Of a stretch of DNA of 64,000 nt, positions 48,264-62,429 are shown piece by piece (the stretch's first letter is position 1; the number at the start of each line of letters is the position of its first letter). The stretch is from Enterobacter bugandensis (GTDB lineage: Bacteria > Pseudomonadota > Gammaproteobacteria > Enterobacterales > Enterobacteriaceae), in the NCBI RefSeq assembly GCF_900324475.1, contig NZ_LT992502.1:682001-746000 (forward strand). The letters run 5' to 3'. A program made the translations under genes and the position numbers. The notes under the pieces were generated by a model, which was not told where the DNA came from, searched no databases, and worked only from the letters and a program-made list of their open reading frames with translations.

Positions 48264-48806
48264 AATGGTGCGGTCAAACTGTTCGTTCAGCACTTCACCC
48301 ATTGCCAGGTAGATAGCGCTTGCGCCGCACACCAGGCCAATCCAGCCTGCTACGTGAACGATGCCTTCGTTATCCGCCAGGTGGCCAATTGCCAGCAGAG
48401 CGAACAGTACGGTCAGGCTCAGGAAGACGAACTGCAGCGCGCGGTTGCCTTTCAGGGTGCCGAAGAACATGAACAGGGTAAAGACGCCCCACAGGCCCAG
48501 ATAGACGCCCAGGAAGTGTGCGTTTGCCGCGTCTGCCAGGCCCATTTTAGGCATCAGCAGGATGGCGACCAGGGTCAGCCAGAACGAGCCGTAAGAGGTG
48601 AAAGCAGTTAAGCCGAAGGTGTTGCCTTTCTTATATTCCAGCAGGCCCGCGAAGATTTGCGCGATACCGCCGTAAAAAATGCCCATCGCCAGGATTACGC
48701 CGTCCATCGGGAACATCCCGATGTTGTGCAGGTTCAGCAGAATGGTGGTCATGCCAAAACCCATCAGGCCCAGCGGAGCCGGATTAGCCAACTTAGTGTT
48801 GCCCAT
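48240..48806 (-). CDS. satP: Succinate-acetate/proton symporter SatP (YaaH)
   Basis: Six-helix acetate and succinate transporter of the GPR1/FUN34/YaaH family. The signature NPAPLGLMGFGMTT starts at residue 8. 188 residues as in E. coli. It converges on and overlaps the MFS gene's end. Confidence 0.95.
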   Translation of the reverse strand: MGNTKLANPAPLGLMGFGMTTILLNLHNIGMFPMDGVILAMGIFYGGIAQIFAGLLEYKKGNTFGLTAFTSYGSFWLTLVAILLMPKMGLADAANAHFLGVYLGLWGVFTLFMFFGTLKGNRALQFVFLSLTVLFALLAIGHLADNEGIVHVAGWIGLVCGASAIYLAMGEVLNEQFDRTILPIGEKH

Positions 48807-48952
48807 AAGTCCTCAAAAAAATCATCATTAAAATGGTGAAATGGTTAAACCCGCGTCAATACTCCCTGACGGGGCGCGGCATCATAATGGGCGGCATCGA
48901 CGCCGTCTATGATCTCATCAGGGTGAAATTAAAATTTTTTTTATGCTTGCCC

Positions 48953-48980
48953 CTTGATGGATGCCGTCGCGACCCCATCT
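48953..48980 (+). promoter_or_regulatory. Heat-shock (sigma-32) promoter of dnaKJ
   Basis: -35 CTTGATG (48953-48959) and -10 CCCCATCT (48973-48980) are 13 bases apart, matching the sigma-32 consensus and E. coli dnaKp1. About 120 bases of leader precede dnaK. Confidence 0.85.
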
Positions 48981-49102
48981 TGTAGTCAACCGCAGTGTGT
49001 GGACCTGAAAAAAATCAAATCTGGGCAGTTGAAAAAGCACGTTCTGCCCTTATTACAGGTACACAACCACATGTTGACTGAATTTTTAGTGGAGACGTTT
49101 AG

Positions 49103-51016
49103 ATGGGTAAAATTATTGGTATCGACCTGGGTACTACCAACTCTTGTGTAGCGATTATGGACGGCACTACTGCACGCGTGCTGGAGAACGCCGAGGGCGA
49201 TCGCACCACGCCTTCTATCATTGCTTATACCCAGGATGGTGAAACTCTGGTTGGTCAGCCGGCTAAACGTCAGGCAGTGACAAACCCGCAAAACACCCTG
49301 TTTGCGATCAAACGCCTGATTGGCCGCCGCTTCCAGGACGAAGAAGTTCAGCGTGACGTTTCTATCATGCCTTACAAAATCATCGCAGCAGATAACGGCG
49401 ATGCGTGGCTTGATGTGAAAGGCACCAAAACGGCACCACCGCAGATCTCTGCTGAAGTGCTGAAAAAAATGAAGAAAACCGCTGAAGATTACCTGGGTGA
49501 GCCGGTAACTGAAGCTGTTATCACCGTTCCTGCTTACTTCAACGATGCTCAGCGTCAGGCAACCAAAGATGCTGGCCGTATCGCAGGTCTGGAAGTAAAA
49601 CGTATCATCAACGAACCAACCGCAGCGGCGCTGGCTTACGGTCTGGATAAAGAAGTCGGCAACCGTACTATCGCGGTTTACGACCTGGGTGGTGGTACTT
49701 TCGATATCTCTATTATCGAAATCGACGAAGTTGACGGCGAAAAAACCTTCGAAGTTCTGGCAACCAACGGTGATACCCACCTGGGTGGTGAAGACTTCGA
49801 TACCCGTCTGATCAACTACCTCGTTGACGAGTTCAAGAAAGATCAGGGCATTGACCTGCGTAACGACCCGCTGGCGATGCAGCGCCTGAAAGAAGCCGCT
49901 GAGAAAGCGAAGATCGAACTGTCTTCTGCTCAGCAGACCGACGTGAACCTGCCGTACATCACCGCAGACGCGACCGGTCCTAAACACATGAACATCAAAG
50001 TGACCCGTGCGAAACTGGAAAGCCTGGTAGAAGACCTGGTGAACCGTTCTATCGAGCCGCTGAAAGTTGCACTGCAGGATGCTGGCCTGTCCGTATCTGA
50101 CATCCAGGACGTTATCCTGGTGGGTGGTCAGACCCGTATGCCAATGGTTCAGAAGAAAGTGGCTGAATTCTTTGGTAAAGAGCCACGTAAAGACGTGAAC
50201 CCGGACGAAGCGGTAGCTATCGGTGCGGCGGTTCAGGGTGGTGTATTGACCGGTGAAGTGAAAGACGTACTGCTGCTGGACGTTACCCCACTGTCTCTGG
50301 GTATCGAAACCATGGGTGGCGTGATGACTGCGCTCATCAACAAAAACACCACCATCCCAACCAAGCACAGCCAGGTGTTCTCTACCGCTGAAGACAACCA
50401 GTCTGCGGTAACCATCCATGTGCTGCAGGGTGAGCGTAAGCGTGCGTCTGATAACAAGTCTCTGGGTCAGTTTAACCTGGACGGCATCAACCCGGCACCG
50501 CGCGGCATGCCGCAAATCGAAGTTACCTTCGACATCGATGCTGACGGTATCCTGCACGTGTCTGCGAAAGACAAAAACAGCGGTAAAGAGCAGAAGATCA
50601 CCATCAAGGCATCTTCTGGCCTGAATGAAGCGGAAATCGAAAAAATGGTTCGCGATGCCGAAGCTAACGCGGAATCCGACCGTAAGTTCGAAGAGCTGGT
50701 TCAGACCCGTAACCAGGGTGACCATCTGCTGCACAGCACCCGTAAGCAGGTTGAAGAAGCGGGCGATAAACTGCCAGCAGAAGACAAAACTGCTATCGAA
50801 GCTGCACTGACCGCGCTGGAAACGTCTCTGAAAGGCGAAGACAAAGCGGATATCGAAGCGAAGATGCAGGAGCTGGCACAGGCTTCCCAGAAGCTGATGG
50901 AAATCGCTCAGCAGCAGCACGCACAGCAGCAGGCAGGCGCTGATGCTTCTGCGAACAACGCGAAAGACGACGACGTTGTCGACGCTGAGTTCGAAGAAGT
51001 TAAAGACAAAAAATAA
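49103..51016 (+). CDS. dnaK: Molecular chaperone DnaK (Hsp70)
   Basis: ATP-dependent Hsp70 that folds and disaggregates proteins with DnaJ and GrpE and controls sigma-32 stability. The nucleotide-binding domain (1-385) starts [11 protein letters not shown]. The linker [13 protein letters not shown] leads to the substrate-binding domain and a helical lid. The tail ends [11 protein letters not shown]. 637 residues. The dnaJ gene follows after a hairpin. Confidence 0.98.
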   Translation: MGKIIGIDLGTTNSCVAIMDGTTARVLENAEGDRTTPSIIAYTQDGETLVGQPAKRQAVTNPQNTLFAIKRLIGRRFQDEEVQRDVSIMPYKIIAADNGDAWLDVKGTKTAPPQISAEVLKKMKKTAEDYLGEPVTEAVITVPAYFNDAQRQATKDAGRIAGLEVKRIINEPTAAALAYGLDKEVGNRTIAVYDLGGGTFDISIIEIDEVDGEKTFEVLATNGDTHLGGEDFDTRLINYLVDEFKKDQGIDLRNDPLAMQRLKEAAEKAKIELSSAQQTDVNLPYITADATGPKHMNIKVTRAKLESLVEDLVNRSIEPLKVALQDAGLSVSDIQDVILVGGQTRMPMVQKKVAEFFGKEPRKDVNPDEAVAIGAAVQGGVLTGEVKDVLLLDVTPLSLGIETMGGVMTALINKNTTIPTKHSQVFSTAEDNQSAVTIHVLQGERKRASDNKSLGQFNLDGINPAPRGMPQIEVTFDIDADGILHVSAKDKNSGKEQKITIKASSGLNEAEIEKMVRDAEANAESDRKFEELVQTRNQGDHLLHSTRKQVEEAGDKLPAEDKTAIEAALTALETSLKGEDKADIEAKMQELAQASQKLMEIAQQQHAQQQAGADASANNAKDDDVVDAEFEEVKDKK

Positions 51017-51042
51017 TCGCCCTGATGCAGGGTAATTAATCG

Positions 51043-51075
51043 GCACGGGCGTAGGAGAACTCTCCACGCCCGTGC
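51043..51075 (+). other. Hairpin between dnaK and dnaJ
   Basis: Arms GCACGGGCGT and ACGCCCGTGC, extended by GGAGA/TCTCC with one bulge, form a very stable stem. There is no T-run, so it may act as a partial terminator or an RNA-processing/stability element that sets the dnaK:dnaJ ratio. Confidence 0.65.
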
Positions 51076-51103
51076 TCGCATGTTAAGGGGCTTAAAAAAA
51101 CCA

Positions 51104-52249
51104 ATGGCAAAGCAAGACTATTACGAGATTTTAGGCGTTCCGAAAACTGCGGAAGAGCGTGAAATCAAAAAGGCGTATAAGCGCCTGGCCATGAAATTCC
51201 ACCCGGACCGTAACCAGGGTGACAAAGAGGCTGAAGCAAAATTTAAAGAGATCAAAGAAGCCTACGAAGTCCTGACCGATGCACAAAAACGTGCGGCCTA
51301 TGACCAGTACGGCCACGCGGCCTTTGAACAGGGCGGTATGGGTGGCGGTGGATTCGGTGGCGGCGGCTTTGGCGGCGGTGCGGATTTCAGCGACATCTTT
51401 GGTGACGTGTTCGGCGATATCTTCGGCGGCGGTCGTGGTCGTCAGCGCGCATCGCGCGGCGCAGACCTGCGCTACAACATGGATCTCACTCTTGAAGAGG
51501 CCGTTCGTGGCGTCACGAAAGAGATCCGTATCCCGACGCTGGAAGAGTGTGACGTTTGCCACGGCAGCGGCGCGAAAGCGGGTACCCAGCCACAGACCTG
51601 TCCAACCTGTCATGGCTCCGGCCAGGTACAGATGCGCCAGGGCTTCTTCGCGGTACAGCAGGCCTGTCCGCACTGTCACGGTCGCGGTACGCTGATAAAA
51701 GATCCGTGCACCAAGTGTCACGGCCACGGTCGCGTTGAGAAAACCAAAACCCTGTCCGTTAAGATCCCGGCTGGCGTTGATACGGGCGACCGCATCCGTC
51801 TGGCGGGTGAGGGCGAAGCAGGCGAGCACGGCGCACCGGCAGGCGATCTGTACGTTCAGGTTCAGGTGAAGCAGCACGCCATCTTCGAGCGTGAAGGCAA
51901 TAACCTGTACTGTGAAGTGCCGATCAACTTCGCGATGGCGGCTCTCGGCGGTGAAATCGAAGTGCCGACGCTGGACGGTCGCGTCAATCTGAAAATCCCT
52001 GGTGAAACCCAGACCGGCAAGCTGTTCCGCATGCGCGGCAAAGGCGTGAAATCCGTTCGCGGTGGTGCGCAGGGCGATCTGCTGTGCCGCGTCGTCGTGG
52101 AAACGCCGGTTGGCCTGAACGACAAGCAGAAACAGCTGTTGAAAGAGCTTCAGGAGAGCTTTGGCGGCCCAACGGGTGAGAAAAACAGCCCGCGCTCCAA
52201 AAGCTTCTTTGATGGCGTCAAAAAATTCTTCGATGATTTGACCCGCTAA
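51104..52249 (+). CDS. dnaJ: Co-chaperone DnaJ (Hsp40)
   Basis: Stimulates DnaK ATPase and delivers substrates. J domain with His33-Pro34-Asp35, Gly/Phe-rich region (about 75-115), then four CxxCxGxG zinc repeats ([32 protein letters not shown]) and two C-terminal beta domains. I chose ATG 51104 (381 residues) since homology starts [14 protein letters not shown]; an in-frame ATG at 51080 overlaps the end of the upstream hairpin region. Confidence 0.97.
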   Translation: MAKQDYYEILGVPKTAEEREIKKAYKRLAMKFHPDRNQGDKEAEAKFKEIKEAYEVLTDAQKRAAYDQYGHAAFEQGGMGGGGFGGGGFGGGADFSDIFGDVFGDIFGGGRGRQRASRGADLRYNMDLTLEEAVRGVTKEIRIPTLEECDVCHGSGAKAGTQPQTCPTCHGSGQVQMRQGFFAVQQACPHCHGRGTLIKDPCTKCHGHGRVEKTKTLSVKIPAGVDTGDRIRLAGEGEAGEHGAPAGDLYVQVQVKQHAIFEREGNNLYCEVPINFAMAALGGEIEVPTLDGRVNLKIPGETQTGKLFRMRGKGVKSVRGGAQGDLLCRVVVETPVGLNDKQKQLLKELQESFGGPTGEKNSPRSKSFFDGVKKFFDDLTR

Positions 52250-52275
52250 TTCGTTAGCTGTGTCTAACTTCAAAA

Positions 52276-52304
52276 AGCCCGGAAGCGATTCCGGGCTTTT
52301 TTTT
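52276..52304 (+). terminator. dnaJ terminator
   Basis: Perfect 9-bp stem AGCCCGGAA / TTCCGGGCT with a four-base loop and a long T-run, 26 bases after dnaJ. Confidence 0.93.
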
Positions 52305-52418
52305 GCAGTTATAGATCGGTAAAACTGAGTCTATACCCAATATTAATCTGTTTTTGCCGAGCTATTTGGCTTGGTATTATGGTTTTATCGAGGTATCGTT
52401 GTAAAAGAGAGAACAAAA

Positions 52419-53594
52419 ATGAAATTACTACACCGTTTCTTTAGCAGTGAGGCGTCCGGTGGTGTGATCCTGATTATTGCCGCGGCCGCCGCGATGGTGC
52501 TGGCTAACCTGGGCATGACCCGCGATCTCTATCACGCATTTCTGGAAACGCCCGTCGAGCTGAAGGTCGGAGCGCTGGAAATTAACAAGAACATGCTGCT
52601 GTGGATCAACGATGCGCTAATGGCGGTGTTCTTCCTGCTCGTTGGTCTTGAGGTTAAGCGCGAGCTGGTGCTAGGTTCGCTAGCCAGCCGCCAGCGCGCG
52701 GCGTTCCCGGTTATTGCCGCGCTCGGTGGGATGGTCGTTCCAGCGCTGCTCTTCCTCGCATTTACCTGGCAGGATCCTGTCGCGCGTGACGGCTGGGCGA
52801 TCCCGGCCGCAACGGATATCGCCTTTGCGCTCGGTGTCTTAGCTCTGCTCGGCAGCCGCGTGCCGGTTGCGCTGAAAATCTTCCTGATGGCGCTGGCGAT
52901 CATTGATGACCTGGGTGCCATTGTGATTATCGCGCTGTTCTACACCAGCGATCTGTCGATCCTGTCCCTGAGCGTAGCCGCAGGGGCGATTGCGGTGTTG
53001 GCGGTGCTGAACATCTTCAACGTTCGCCGCATCGGTATCTATATCCTGGTGGGGATGGTGCTGTGGACAGCGGTGCTGAAATCCGGCGTGCACGCCACGC
53101 TGGCCGGCGTGATTGTGGGCTTCTTCGTGCCGCTTAAGCCGCAGGACGGTAAGTCACCCGCTAAACAGCTGGAACACGTGCTGCACCCGTGGGTCGCCTT
53201 TATGATCCTGCCGCTGTTTGCGTTTGCCAACGCGGGCGTTTCCCTGCAGGGGGTCACGCTGGACGGGCTGACGTCTGTCCTGCCGCTGGGCATTATTGCC
53301 GGGCTGTTTATCGGTAAGCCGCTGGGGATCAGCCTCTTCTGCTGGCTGGCGCTGAAGATGAAGCTGGCATCGTTGCCGAACGGTACAACCTTTAGTCAGA
53401 TCATGGCCGTCGGCATACTGTGCGGTATTGGATTCACCATGTCGATCTTTATCTCGACGCTGGCGTTTGGTGCAAACGCGCCAGAGCTCATCGTCTGGGC
53501 GAAGCTCGGCATTCTCATCGGGTCATTACTGGCGGCAGTGATTGGGTATACTTTGTTGAAGGTGAAGTTGTCCGGACAGGCCGTCCAGGCATAA
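52419..53594 (+). CDS. nhaA: Na+/H+ antiporter NhaA
   Basis: Inner-membrane electrogenic antiporter (two protons in, one sodium or lithium out), needed at high salt and alkaline pH. The ion-binding Asp163-Asp164 pair lies in AIIDDLGA, with Asp133 in ATDIAFALG. Twelve membrane helices. ATG 52419 gives 391 residues; E. coli has 388. The activator gene nhaR follows 58 bases downstream. Confidence 0.96.
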   Translation: MKLLHRFFSSEASGGVILIIAAAAAMVLANLGMTRDLYHAFLETPVELKVGALEINKNMLLWINDALMAVFFLLVGLEVKRELVLGSLASRQRAAFPVIAALGGMVVPALLFLAFTWQDPVARDGWAIPAATDIAFALGVLALLGSRVPVALKIFLMALAIIDDLGAIVIIALFYTSDLSILSLSVAAGAIAVLAVLNIFNVRRIGIYILVGMVLWTAVLKSGVHATLAGVIVGFFVPLKPQDGKSPAKQLEHVLHPWVAFMILPLFAFANAGVSLQGVTLDGLTSVLPLGIIAGLFIGKPLGISLFCWLALKMKLASLPNGTTFSQIMAVGILCGIGFTMSIFISTLAFGANAPELIVWAKLGILIGSLLAAVIGYTLLKVKLSGQAVQA

Positions 53595-53652
53595 CGGAAC
53601 ACCGGGAGAAGGTCACTCTTCTCCCGATACACACTCAGGGAGCGAAGACGCG

Positions 53653-54552
53653 ATGCCTCATTTGAATTACAACCATCTTTACTACTTCTGGCACGTTTAC
53701 AAACAGGGCTCGGTCGTGGGGGCTGCAGAGGCGCTTTACCTGACGCCGCAAACCATCACCGGGCAAATCAAAGCCCTTGAAGAACGGCTGCAGGGTAAGC
53801 TCTTCAAGCGCAAGGGCCGTGGGATTGAGCCCAGCGAACTGGGGGAACTGGTTTTCCGCTATGCGGACAAAATGTTCACCCTCAGCCAGGAGATGCTGGA
53901 TATCGTCAACTACCGCAAAGAGTCGAACCTGCTCTTTGACGTGGGGGTGGCGGATGCACTGTCCAAACGGCTGGTAAGCGGCGTGCTGGATGCCGCCGTG
54001 GTAGAGGATGAACAAATCCATCTGCGCTGCTTTGAATCCACACACGAGATGCTGCTGGAGCAGCTGAGCCAGCACAAGCTGGACATGATTATCTCGGATT
54101 GCCCCATCGACTCCACGCAGCAGGAGGGGCTGTTCTCGGTGAAAATTGGCGAATGCGGCGTGAGCTTCTGGTGCATCAATCCACCGCCGGAGAAACCTTT
54201 CCCGGCCTGTCTGGAAGAGCGTCGCCTGCTGGTGCCGGGAAGGCGTTCCATGCTCGGACGCAAGCTGCTGAACTGGTTTAATTCGCAGGGGCTGAACGTG
54301 GAGATCCTCGGCGAGTTCGACGATGCGGCGCTGATGAAGGCCTTTGGCGAAGCGCATAATGCGATCTTCGTGGCGCCAACGCTCTACGCGCACGATCTCT
54401 ATTCAGACGATAAGATTACGGAGATTGGCAGAGTAGATAACGTGATGGAGGAGTACCACGCCATATTCGCCGAAAGGATGATTCAACACCCGGCGGTGCA
54501 GCGAATCTGCAACCGTGACTACTCGGCGCTGTTTACGCCACCGGCATTCTGA
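53653..54552 (+). CDS. nhaR: LysR-type activator NhaR
   Basis: Sodium-responsive activator of nhaA and osmC. The N-terminal helix-turn-helix ([18 protein letters not shown]) is followed by an effector domain; 299 residues. Its location behind nhaA matches the E. coli nhaAR operon. It ends against a bidirectional terminator shared with rpsT. Confidence 0.95.
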   Translation: MPHLNYNHLYYFWHVYKQGSVVGAAEALYLTPQTITGQIKALEERLQGKLFKRKGRGIEPSELGELVFRYADKMFTLSQEMLDIVNYRKESNLLFDVGVADALSKRLVSGVLDAAVVEDEQIHLRCFESTHEMLLEQLSQHKLDMIISDCPIDSTQQEGLFSVKIGECGVSFWCINPPPEKPFPACLEERRLLVPGRRSMLGRKLLNWFNSQGLNVEILGEFDDAALMKAFGEAHNAIFVAPTLYAHDLYSDDKITEIGRVDNVMEEYHAIFAERMIQHPAVQRICNRDYSALFTPPAF

Positions 54553-54558
54553 AGACAT

Positions 54559-54587
54559 AAAAAAACCCGCGTTAAGCGGGTTCTTTA
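54559..54587. terminator. Bidirectional terminator, nhaR / rpsT
   Basis: Stem AACCCGC / GCGGGTT with loop GTTAA, flanked by an A-run on one side and TCTTT on the other. Confidence 0.88.
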
Positions 54588-54609
54588 AACAAGCAACAAC
54601 AAGTAGCGA

Positions 54610-54906
<297 letters not shown>

Positions 54907-54919
54907 TCAAAGGCCGAGG

Positions 54920-54948
54920 AATATGCCCTCTTTGCCTTCTTTTGTCAA
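54920..54948 (-). promoter_or_regulatory. rpsT promoter
   Basis: On the minus strand, -35 TTGACA (54943-54948) and -10 CATATT (54920-54925) with 17-base spacing, close upstream of the rpsT start. It occupies the rpsT side of the 327-base rpsT-ribF gap. Confidence 0.82.
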
Positions 54949-55142
54949 TGGATTTGTGCAAATAAGCGCCGTTAATTAGCGACGCTACGTTACGTAGTGA
55001 TGGCGCAGGATTCTACCAGCTTGTCTTTCGTGAATACAGCCTTTCGGCGTAAAAATCGCAGTTCACGGGCAGATTTTTTCGCTGTGAAAGGTCAGCCTGA
55101 TGAAATCATTACGGCTTTCTGTTTTGCGCGAACAATCGCCGG

Positions 55143-55171
55143 TTAACCTTAACCGCTGTACAAGGTATACT
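55143..55171 (+). promoter_or_regulatory. Probable ribF operon promoter
   Basis: -10 TATACT (55166-55171) with a weak -35 TTAACC (55143-55148), 17 bases apart, 29 bases before the ribF start. The rest of the rpsT-ribF gap shows no further feature. Confidence 0.5.
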
Positions 55172-55200
55172 TTGGCGATTTTCACTGTTTTGAGCCAGAC

Positions 55201-56127
55201 ATGAAGCTGATACGCGGCATACATAATCTCAGCAGAGCGCCACACGGGTGCGTGCTGACCATTGGTAATTTCGACGGCGTGCATCGTGGTCATCAGGCGC
55301 TGTTGCAGGGATTGCGTAAAGAAGGGGAGGCCCGTGGCCTGCCCGTTGTGGTGATGATTTTCGAGCCACAGCCGCTGGAGCTGTTCGCGGGCGATAAATC
55401 TCCCGCTCGGCTCACTCGCCTGCGCGAAAAGTTGCGCTACCTGGCGGAGTCCGGCGTGGACTACGTATTGTGTGTGCGTTTCGATCGCCGCTTTGCCGCA
55501 CTGACAGCACAAAATTTTGTCAGCGACCTGCTGGTTAAGCGTCTTGGCGTTCAGTTTCTCGCCGTGGGGGATGATTTCCGCTTTGGCGCTGGTCGTCAGG
55601 GCGATTTCTTGCTATTACAGAAGGCTGGTCTGGAGTACGGTTTTGACGTCACCAGCGCGATGACCTTCTGTGAAGGCGGCGTGCGCGTCAGCAGCACGGC
55701 GGTGCGGCAGGCGCTGGCTAATGATGAACTGGAGACGGCAGAAAATTTGCTGGGCCATCCGTTCACCATCTCTGGCCGCGTGGTTCATGGCGATGCGCTG
55801 GGCCGCACGATTGGTTTCCCGACGGCGAATATACCGCTGCGTCGTCAGGTTTCCCCGGTTAAAGGGGTCTATGCGGTGGAAGTGGCAGGACTGGGCGATA
55901 AGTCGTTTTACGGCGTTGCCAACATTGGCACGCGTCCTACCGTTGCCGGTGTGCGTCAACAGCTAGAAGTGCACCTGCTGGACGTTGTAATGGACCTTTA
56001 TGGTCGCCATATAGATGTAATACTGCGTAAAAAAATACGCAACGAGCAGCGATTTGCTTCGCTGGATGAACTTAAGGCGCAAATCGCGCGAGATGAATTA
56101 ACGGCCCGCGAGTTTTTTGGGCTTTAG
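55201..56127 (+). CDS. ribF: Bifunctional riboflavin kinase / FAD synthetase
   Basis: Makes FMN from riboflavin and then FAD. The N-terminal adenylyltransferase domain has TIGNFDGVHRGHQ near 20. The C-terminal kinase domain holds GRTIGFPTANI near residue 201. 308 residues. First gene of the ribF-ileS-lspA-fkpB-ispH operon. Confidence 0.96.
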   Translation: MKLIRGIHNLSRAPHGCVLTIGNFDGVHRGHQALLQGLRKEGEARGLPVVVMIFEPQPLELFAGDKSPARLTRLREKLRYLAESGVDYVLCVRFDRRFAALTAQNFVSDLLVKRLGVQFLAVGDDFRFGAGRQGDFLLLQKAGLEYGFDVTSAMTFCEGGVRVSSTAVRQALANDELETAENLLGHPFTISGRVVHGDALGRTIGFPTANIPLRRQVSPVKGVYAVEVAGLGDKSFYGVANIGTRPTVAGVRQQLEVHLLDVVMDLYGRHIDVILRKKIRNEQRFASLDELKAQIARDELTAREFFGL

Positions 56128-56172
56128 AACCGGCTTAACTGCCTACGTGATAAATACGGAACCGAGAATCTG

Positions 56173-58988
<2,816 letters not shown>

Positions 58989-58989
<1 letters not shown>

Positions 58990-59489
58990 TGAGTAAAACT
59001 CTCTGTTCAACAGGACTGCGCTGGCTGTGGCTGGTTGTGGTGGTGCTGATTATCGATCTGGGCAGCAAGTTCCTGATCCTCCAGAATTTCGCTCTGGGGG
59101 AGACGGTTTCGCTGTTCCCGTCGCTTAACCTGCACTATGCGCGCAACTACGGCGCGGCGTTTAGCTTCCTTGCCGACAGCGGTGGCTGGCAGCGCTGGTT
59201 CTTCGCGGGTATCGCTCTCGGTATCTGCGTGGTACTGGCTGTGCTGATGTACCGCTCGAAGGCCACGCAAAAGCTGAATAACATCGCCTACGCGCTGATC
59301 ATTGGCGGCGCGCTGGGCAACCTGTTTGACCGCCTGTGGCACGGCTTTGTGGTCGATATGATTGACTTCTACGTCGGCGACTGGCACTTCGCGACCTTTA
59401 ACCTGGCCGACACCGCCATCTGCATCGGTGCGGCGTTAATCGTGCTGGAAGGCTTCTTGCCTAAACCCGCAGCGAAAGAGCAGGCGTAA
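58989..59489 (+). CDS. lspA: Lipoprotein signal peptidase II
   Basis: Inner-membrane aspartyl protease that cuts the signal peptide from diacylglyceryl-prolipoproteins. Four membrane helices; the catalytic dyad aspartates lie in [18 protein letters not shown] and [10 protein letters not shown]. 166 residues. ATG shares its first base with the ileS stop. Confidence 0.96.
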
Positions 59490-59497
59490 TTGTCAAT

Positions 59498-59525
59498 GCC
59501 GGGTGATGCGCTGCGCCACCCGGCA
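59498..59525. repeat. REP element between lspA and fkpB
   Basis: Single palindrome with GCCGGGT / ACCCGGC arms around GATGCGCTGCGCC, within the operon. It probably affects relative mRNA stability. Confidence 0.8.
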
Positions 59526-59546
59526 CAACATTAAAGAGCAATGTGT

Positions 59547-59996
59547 ATGTCTAAATCCGTACAGAGCAACAGCGCGGTTCTCGTTCACTTCACGCTGAAG
59601 CTGGATGACGGCTCCACGGCTGAATCCACCCGCAATAACGGCAAACCTGCCCTGTTTCGTCTCGGCGATACCTCCCTGTCTGAAGGTCTTGAGCAGCAGC
59701 TCCTGGGCCTGAAAGAGGGTGAGAAAAAAGCGTTCTCGCTGGAGCCGGATGCCGCGTTTGGCGTGCCAAGCCCGGACCTGATTCAGTATTTCTCGCGCCG
59801 CGAGTTTATGGACGCGGGCGAACCGGAAATCGGGGCGATTATGCTCTTTACCGCTATGGACGGCAGCGAAATGCCTGGCGTGATCCGCGAGATTAACGGC
59901 GACTCTATTACCGTTGACTTCAACCATCCGCTTGCCGGGCGTACCGTTCATTTTGATGTTGAAGTGCTGGAGATCGATCCGGCACTGGAGGCCTGA
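59547..59996 (+). CDS. fkpB: FKBP-type peptidyl-prolyl isomerase FkpB
   Basis: SlpA/FkpB-type proline isomerase and chaperone, 149 residues. The FKBP core starts [13 protein letters not shown], and the IF (insert-in-flap) chaperone domain spans about 70-120. I chose ATG 59547 (second of two close ATGs), matching the E. coli length. Next gene ispH starts one base after the stop. Confidence 0.94.
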   Translation: MSKSVQSNSAVLVHFTLKLDDGSTAESTRNNGKPALFRLGDTSLSEGLEQQLLGLKEGEKKAFSLEPDAAFGVPSPDLIQYFSRREFMDAGEPEIGAIMLFTAMDGSEMPGVIREINGDSITVDFNHPLAGRTVHFDVEVLEIDPALEA

Positions 59997-59997
59997 A

Positions 59998-60948
59998 ATG
60001 CAGATCCTGTTGGCTAACCCGCGCGGCTTCTGCGCCGGTGTAGACCGCGCTATCAGCATTGTTGAAAACGCGCTGGAGATTTACGGCGCGCCGATTTACG
60101 TGCGTCACGAAGTGGTGCATAACCGCTATGTGGTGGACAGCCTGCGCGAGCGCGGGGCGATTTTCATCGAGCAGATCAGCGAAGTGCCGGACGGCGCGAT
60201 CCTGATCTTCTCCGCGCACGGCGTCTCTCAGGCGGTCCGTAACGAAGCGAAAAGCCGCGATCTGACCGTATTCGATGCCACCTGTCCATTAGTGACAAAA
60301 GTGCATATGGAAGTGGCGCGCGCCAGCCGTCGCGGTGAAGAGTCGATTCTGATTGGCCACGCCGGTCACCCGGAAGTTGAAGGCACCATGGGCCAGTACA
60401 GCAACCCGGAAGGGGGAATGTACCTGGTGGAGTCGCCGGAAGATGTCCTGACGCTGAACGTGAAAAACGAAGCGCGTCTGTCGTTTATGACCCAGACCAC
60501 GCTCTCCGTAGACGACACCTCAGACGTGATTGACGCCCTGCGCCAGCGCTTCCCGAAAATCGTCGGGCCGCGTAAGGATGATATCTGCTACGCCACCACT
60601 AACCGTCAGGAAGCGGTGCGCGCGCTGGCTGAACAGGCGGACGTGGTGCTGGTTGTCGGCTCTAAAAACTCCTCTAACTCCAACCGTCTGGCCGAACTGG
60701 CGCAGCGTATGGGGAAAGCGGCGTTTTTAATCGACGACGCGACGGACATCCAGGAAGCGTGGGTGAAAAATGCGGCCTGCGTTGGCGTTACCGCAGGCGC
60801 TTCCGCGCCGGATATCCTGGTGCAGAACGTGATTGCTCGTCTGCAGGAGCTGGGCGGGGGCGAAGCGGTTCCGCTGGAAGGACGCGAAGAGAATATCGTC
60901 TTCGAAGTGCCGAAAGAGCTGCGTATCGACGCCCGCGAAGTTGAATAA
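59998..60948 (+). CDS. ispH: 4-hydroxy-3-methylbut-2-enyl diphosphate reductase
   Basis: [4Fe-4S] enzyme that makes IPP and DMAPP in the last step of the MEP isoprenoid pathway. Cluster cysteines are in RGFCAG (Cys12), DATCPLVT (Cys96) and DDICYAT. I chose ATG 59998 (316 residues, as in E. coli); an in-frame ATG at 59914 lies within fkpB. End of the ribF operon. Confidence 0.97.
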   Translation: MQILLANPRGFCAGVDRAISIVENALEIYGAPIYVRHEVVHNRYVVDSLRERGAIFIEQISEVPDGAILIFSAHGVSQAVRNEAKSRDLTVFDATCPLVTKVHMEVARASRRGEESILIGHAGHPEVEGTMGQYSNPEGGMYLVESPEDVLTLNVKNEARLSFMTQTTLSVDDTSDVIDALRQRFPKIVGPRKDDICYATTNRQEAVRALAEQADVVLVVGSKNSSNSNRLAELAQRMGKAAFLIDDATDIQEAWVKNAACVGVTAGASAPDILVQNVIARLQELGGGEAVPLEGREENIVFEVPKELRIDAREVE

Positions 60949-60963
60949 TTTCTTTTCTGATGA

Positions 60964-60996
60964 AAGGCCAGCACCTCCTGTGCTGGCCTTTTTTTT
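60964..60996 (+). terminator. ispH operon terminator
   Basis: Perfect 11-bp stem AAGGCCAGCAC / GTGCTGGCCTT, five-base loop and a run of Ts. Confidence 0.95.
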
Positions 60997-61077
60997 GCCC
61001 CGGACTTTATCGTGACGACAAAATCATGTCTTTTACTGATATCTGAGTCGGTTTCACGTTAAATTCTAATTATTGGT

Positions 61078-61121
61078 GTTTTCAGTTGGCAGCCTTTACG
61101 AAGGCTGGTTAATCTGAAAAC
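61078..61121 (+). other. Two-level hairpin upstream of dapB
   Basis: Outer stem GTTTTCAG / CTGAAAAC (61078-61085, 61114-61121) encloses inner stem AGCCTT / AAGGCT (61091-61096, 61101-61106) with a TACG loop. Both stems are perfect. It ends 32 bases before dapB and has no T-run. It may be a leader RNA structure or protein site; role unknown. Confidence 0.6.
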
Positions 61122-61138
61122 GGTTTACATCATTTTAA

Positions 61139-61975
<837 letters not shown>

Positions 61976-62139
61976 GCTTTATTACCCATCGTGATGTGGT
62001 TATTGCAGTCGTAATGTATTGATTGCATAGGGCAATAATTTATTGCCCTCTTATTTTATTTGTTTTAAATGGATTTTGATTGTTAATGGTCATAAATCTG
62101 AGTTTTATGCCATTATTATGTGAATTGAATGTAAATTTT

Positions 62140-62151
62140 GACCATTTGGTC
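62140..62151. promoter_or_regulatory. Palindrome in the distal carP1 control region
   Basis: GACCATTTGGTC is a perfect 12-bp palindrome in a stretch conserved with E. coli carAB, in the region bound by PepA/RutR-type pyrimidine regulators. The protein cannot be told from sequence. Confidence 0.5.
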
Positions 62152-62194
62152 CACTTTTTGTCGCTCGCATCTCTTAAATTCCATAAAACCTACC

Positions 62195-62210
62195 GCGCAA
62201 GCGTTTTCCA
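62195..62210. promoter_or_regulatory. PurR box of carAB
   Basis: GCGCAAGCGTTTTCCA matches the PurR consensus ACGCAAACGTTTTCGT at about 12 of 16 positions and lies about 130 bases upstream of the P1 start, as in E. coli. Confidence 0.72.
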
Positions 62211-62295
62211 GGATGATTTACCTGATCTTTTTGCCCATTAAATCCCATTCAAGCCGCCAGTCCTGCAAAAGAATAAACAAAATATCCGTTTTAAG

Positions 62296-62324
62296 TTGAC
62301 TTTTACCCACCAAATCTCCAGAAT
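62296..62324 (+). promoter_or_regulatory. carAB promoter P1
   Basis: -35 TTGACT (62296-62301) and -10 CAGAAT (62319-62324), 17 bases apart. This is the pyrimidine-regulated upstream promoter in E. coli; sequence around it is closely conserved. Confidence 0.82.
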
Positions 62325-62363
62325 GCCGCCGTTTGCCAAAAATCCGCTGGCAACACATTTGCA

Positions 62364-62419
62364 TTGATCTATGACATAGTCATGAATTAATATGCAAATA
62401 AAGTGAGTGAATATTCTCT
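62364..62419 (+). promoter_or_regulatory. carAB promoter P2 with two ArgR boxes
   Basis: P2: TTGATC (62364-62369) and TAATAT (62388-62393). Two 18-bp ARG boxes, 62381-62398 and 62402-62419, are separated by the canonical three bases and cover the -10. Arginine-loaded ArgR therefore represses P2. Confidence 0.82.
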
Positions 62420-62429
62420 GGAGGGTGGT

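Noticed and set aside
48986-51067. 693-codon open frame antisense to dnaK
   Set aside because: A known artefact of dnaK codon bias; the translated sequence is low-complexity-like with no domain.
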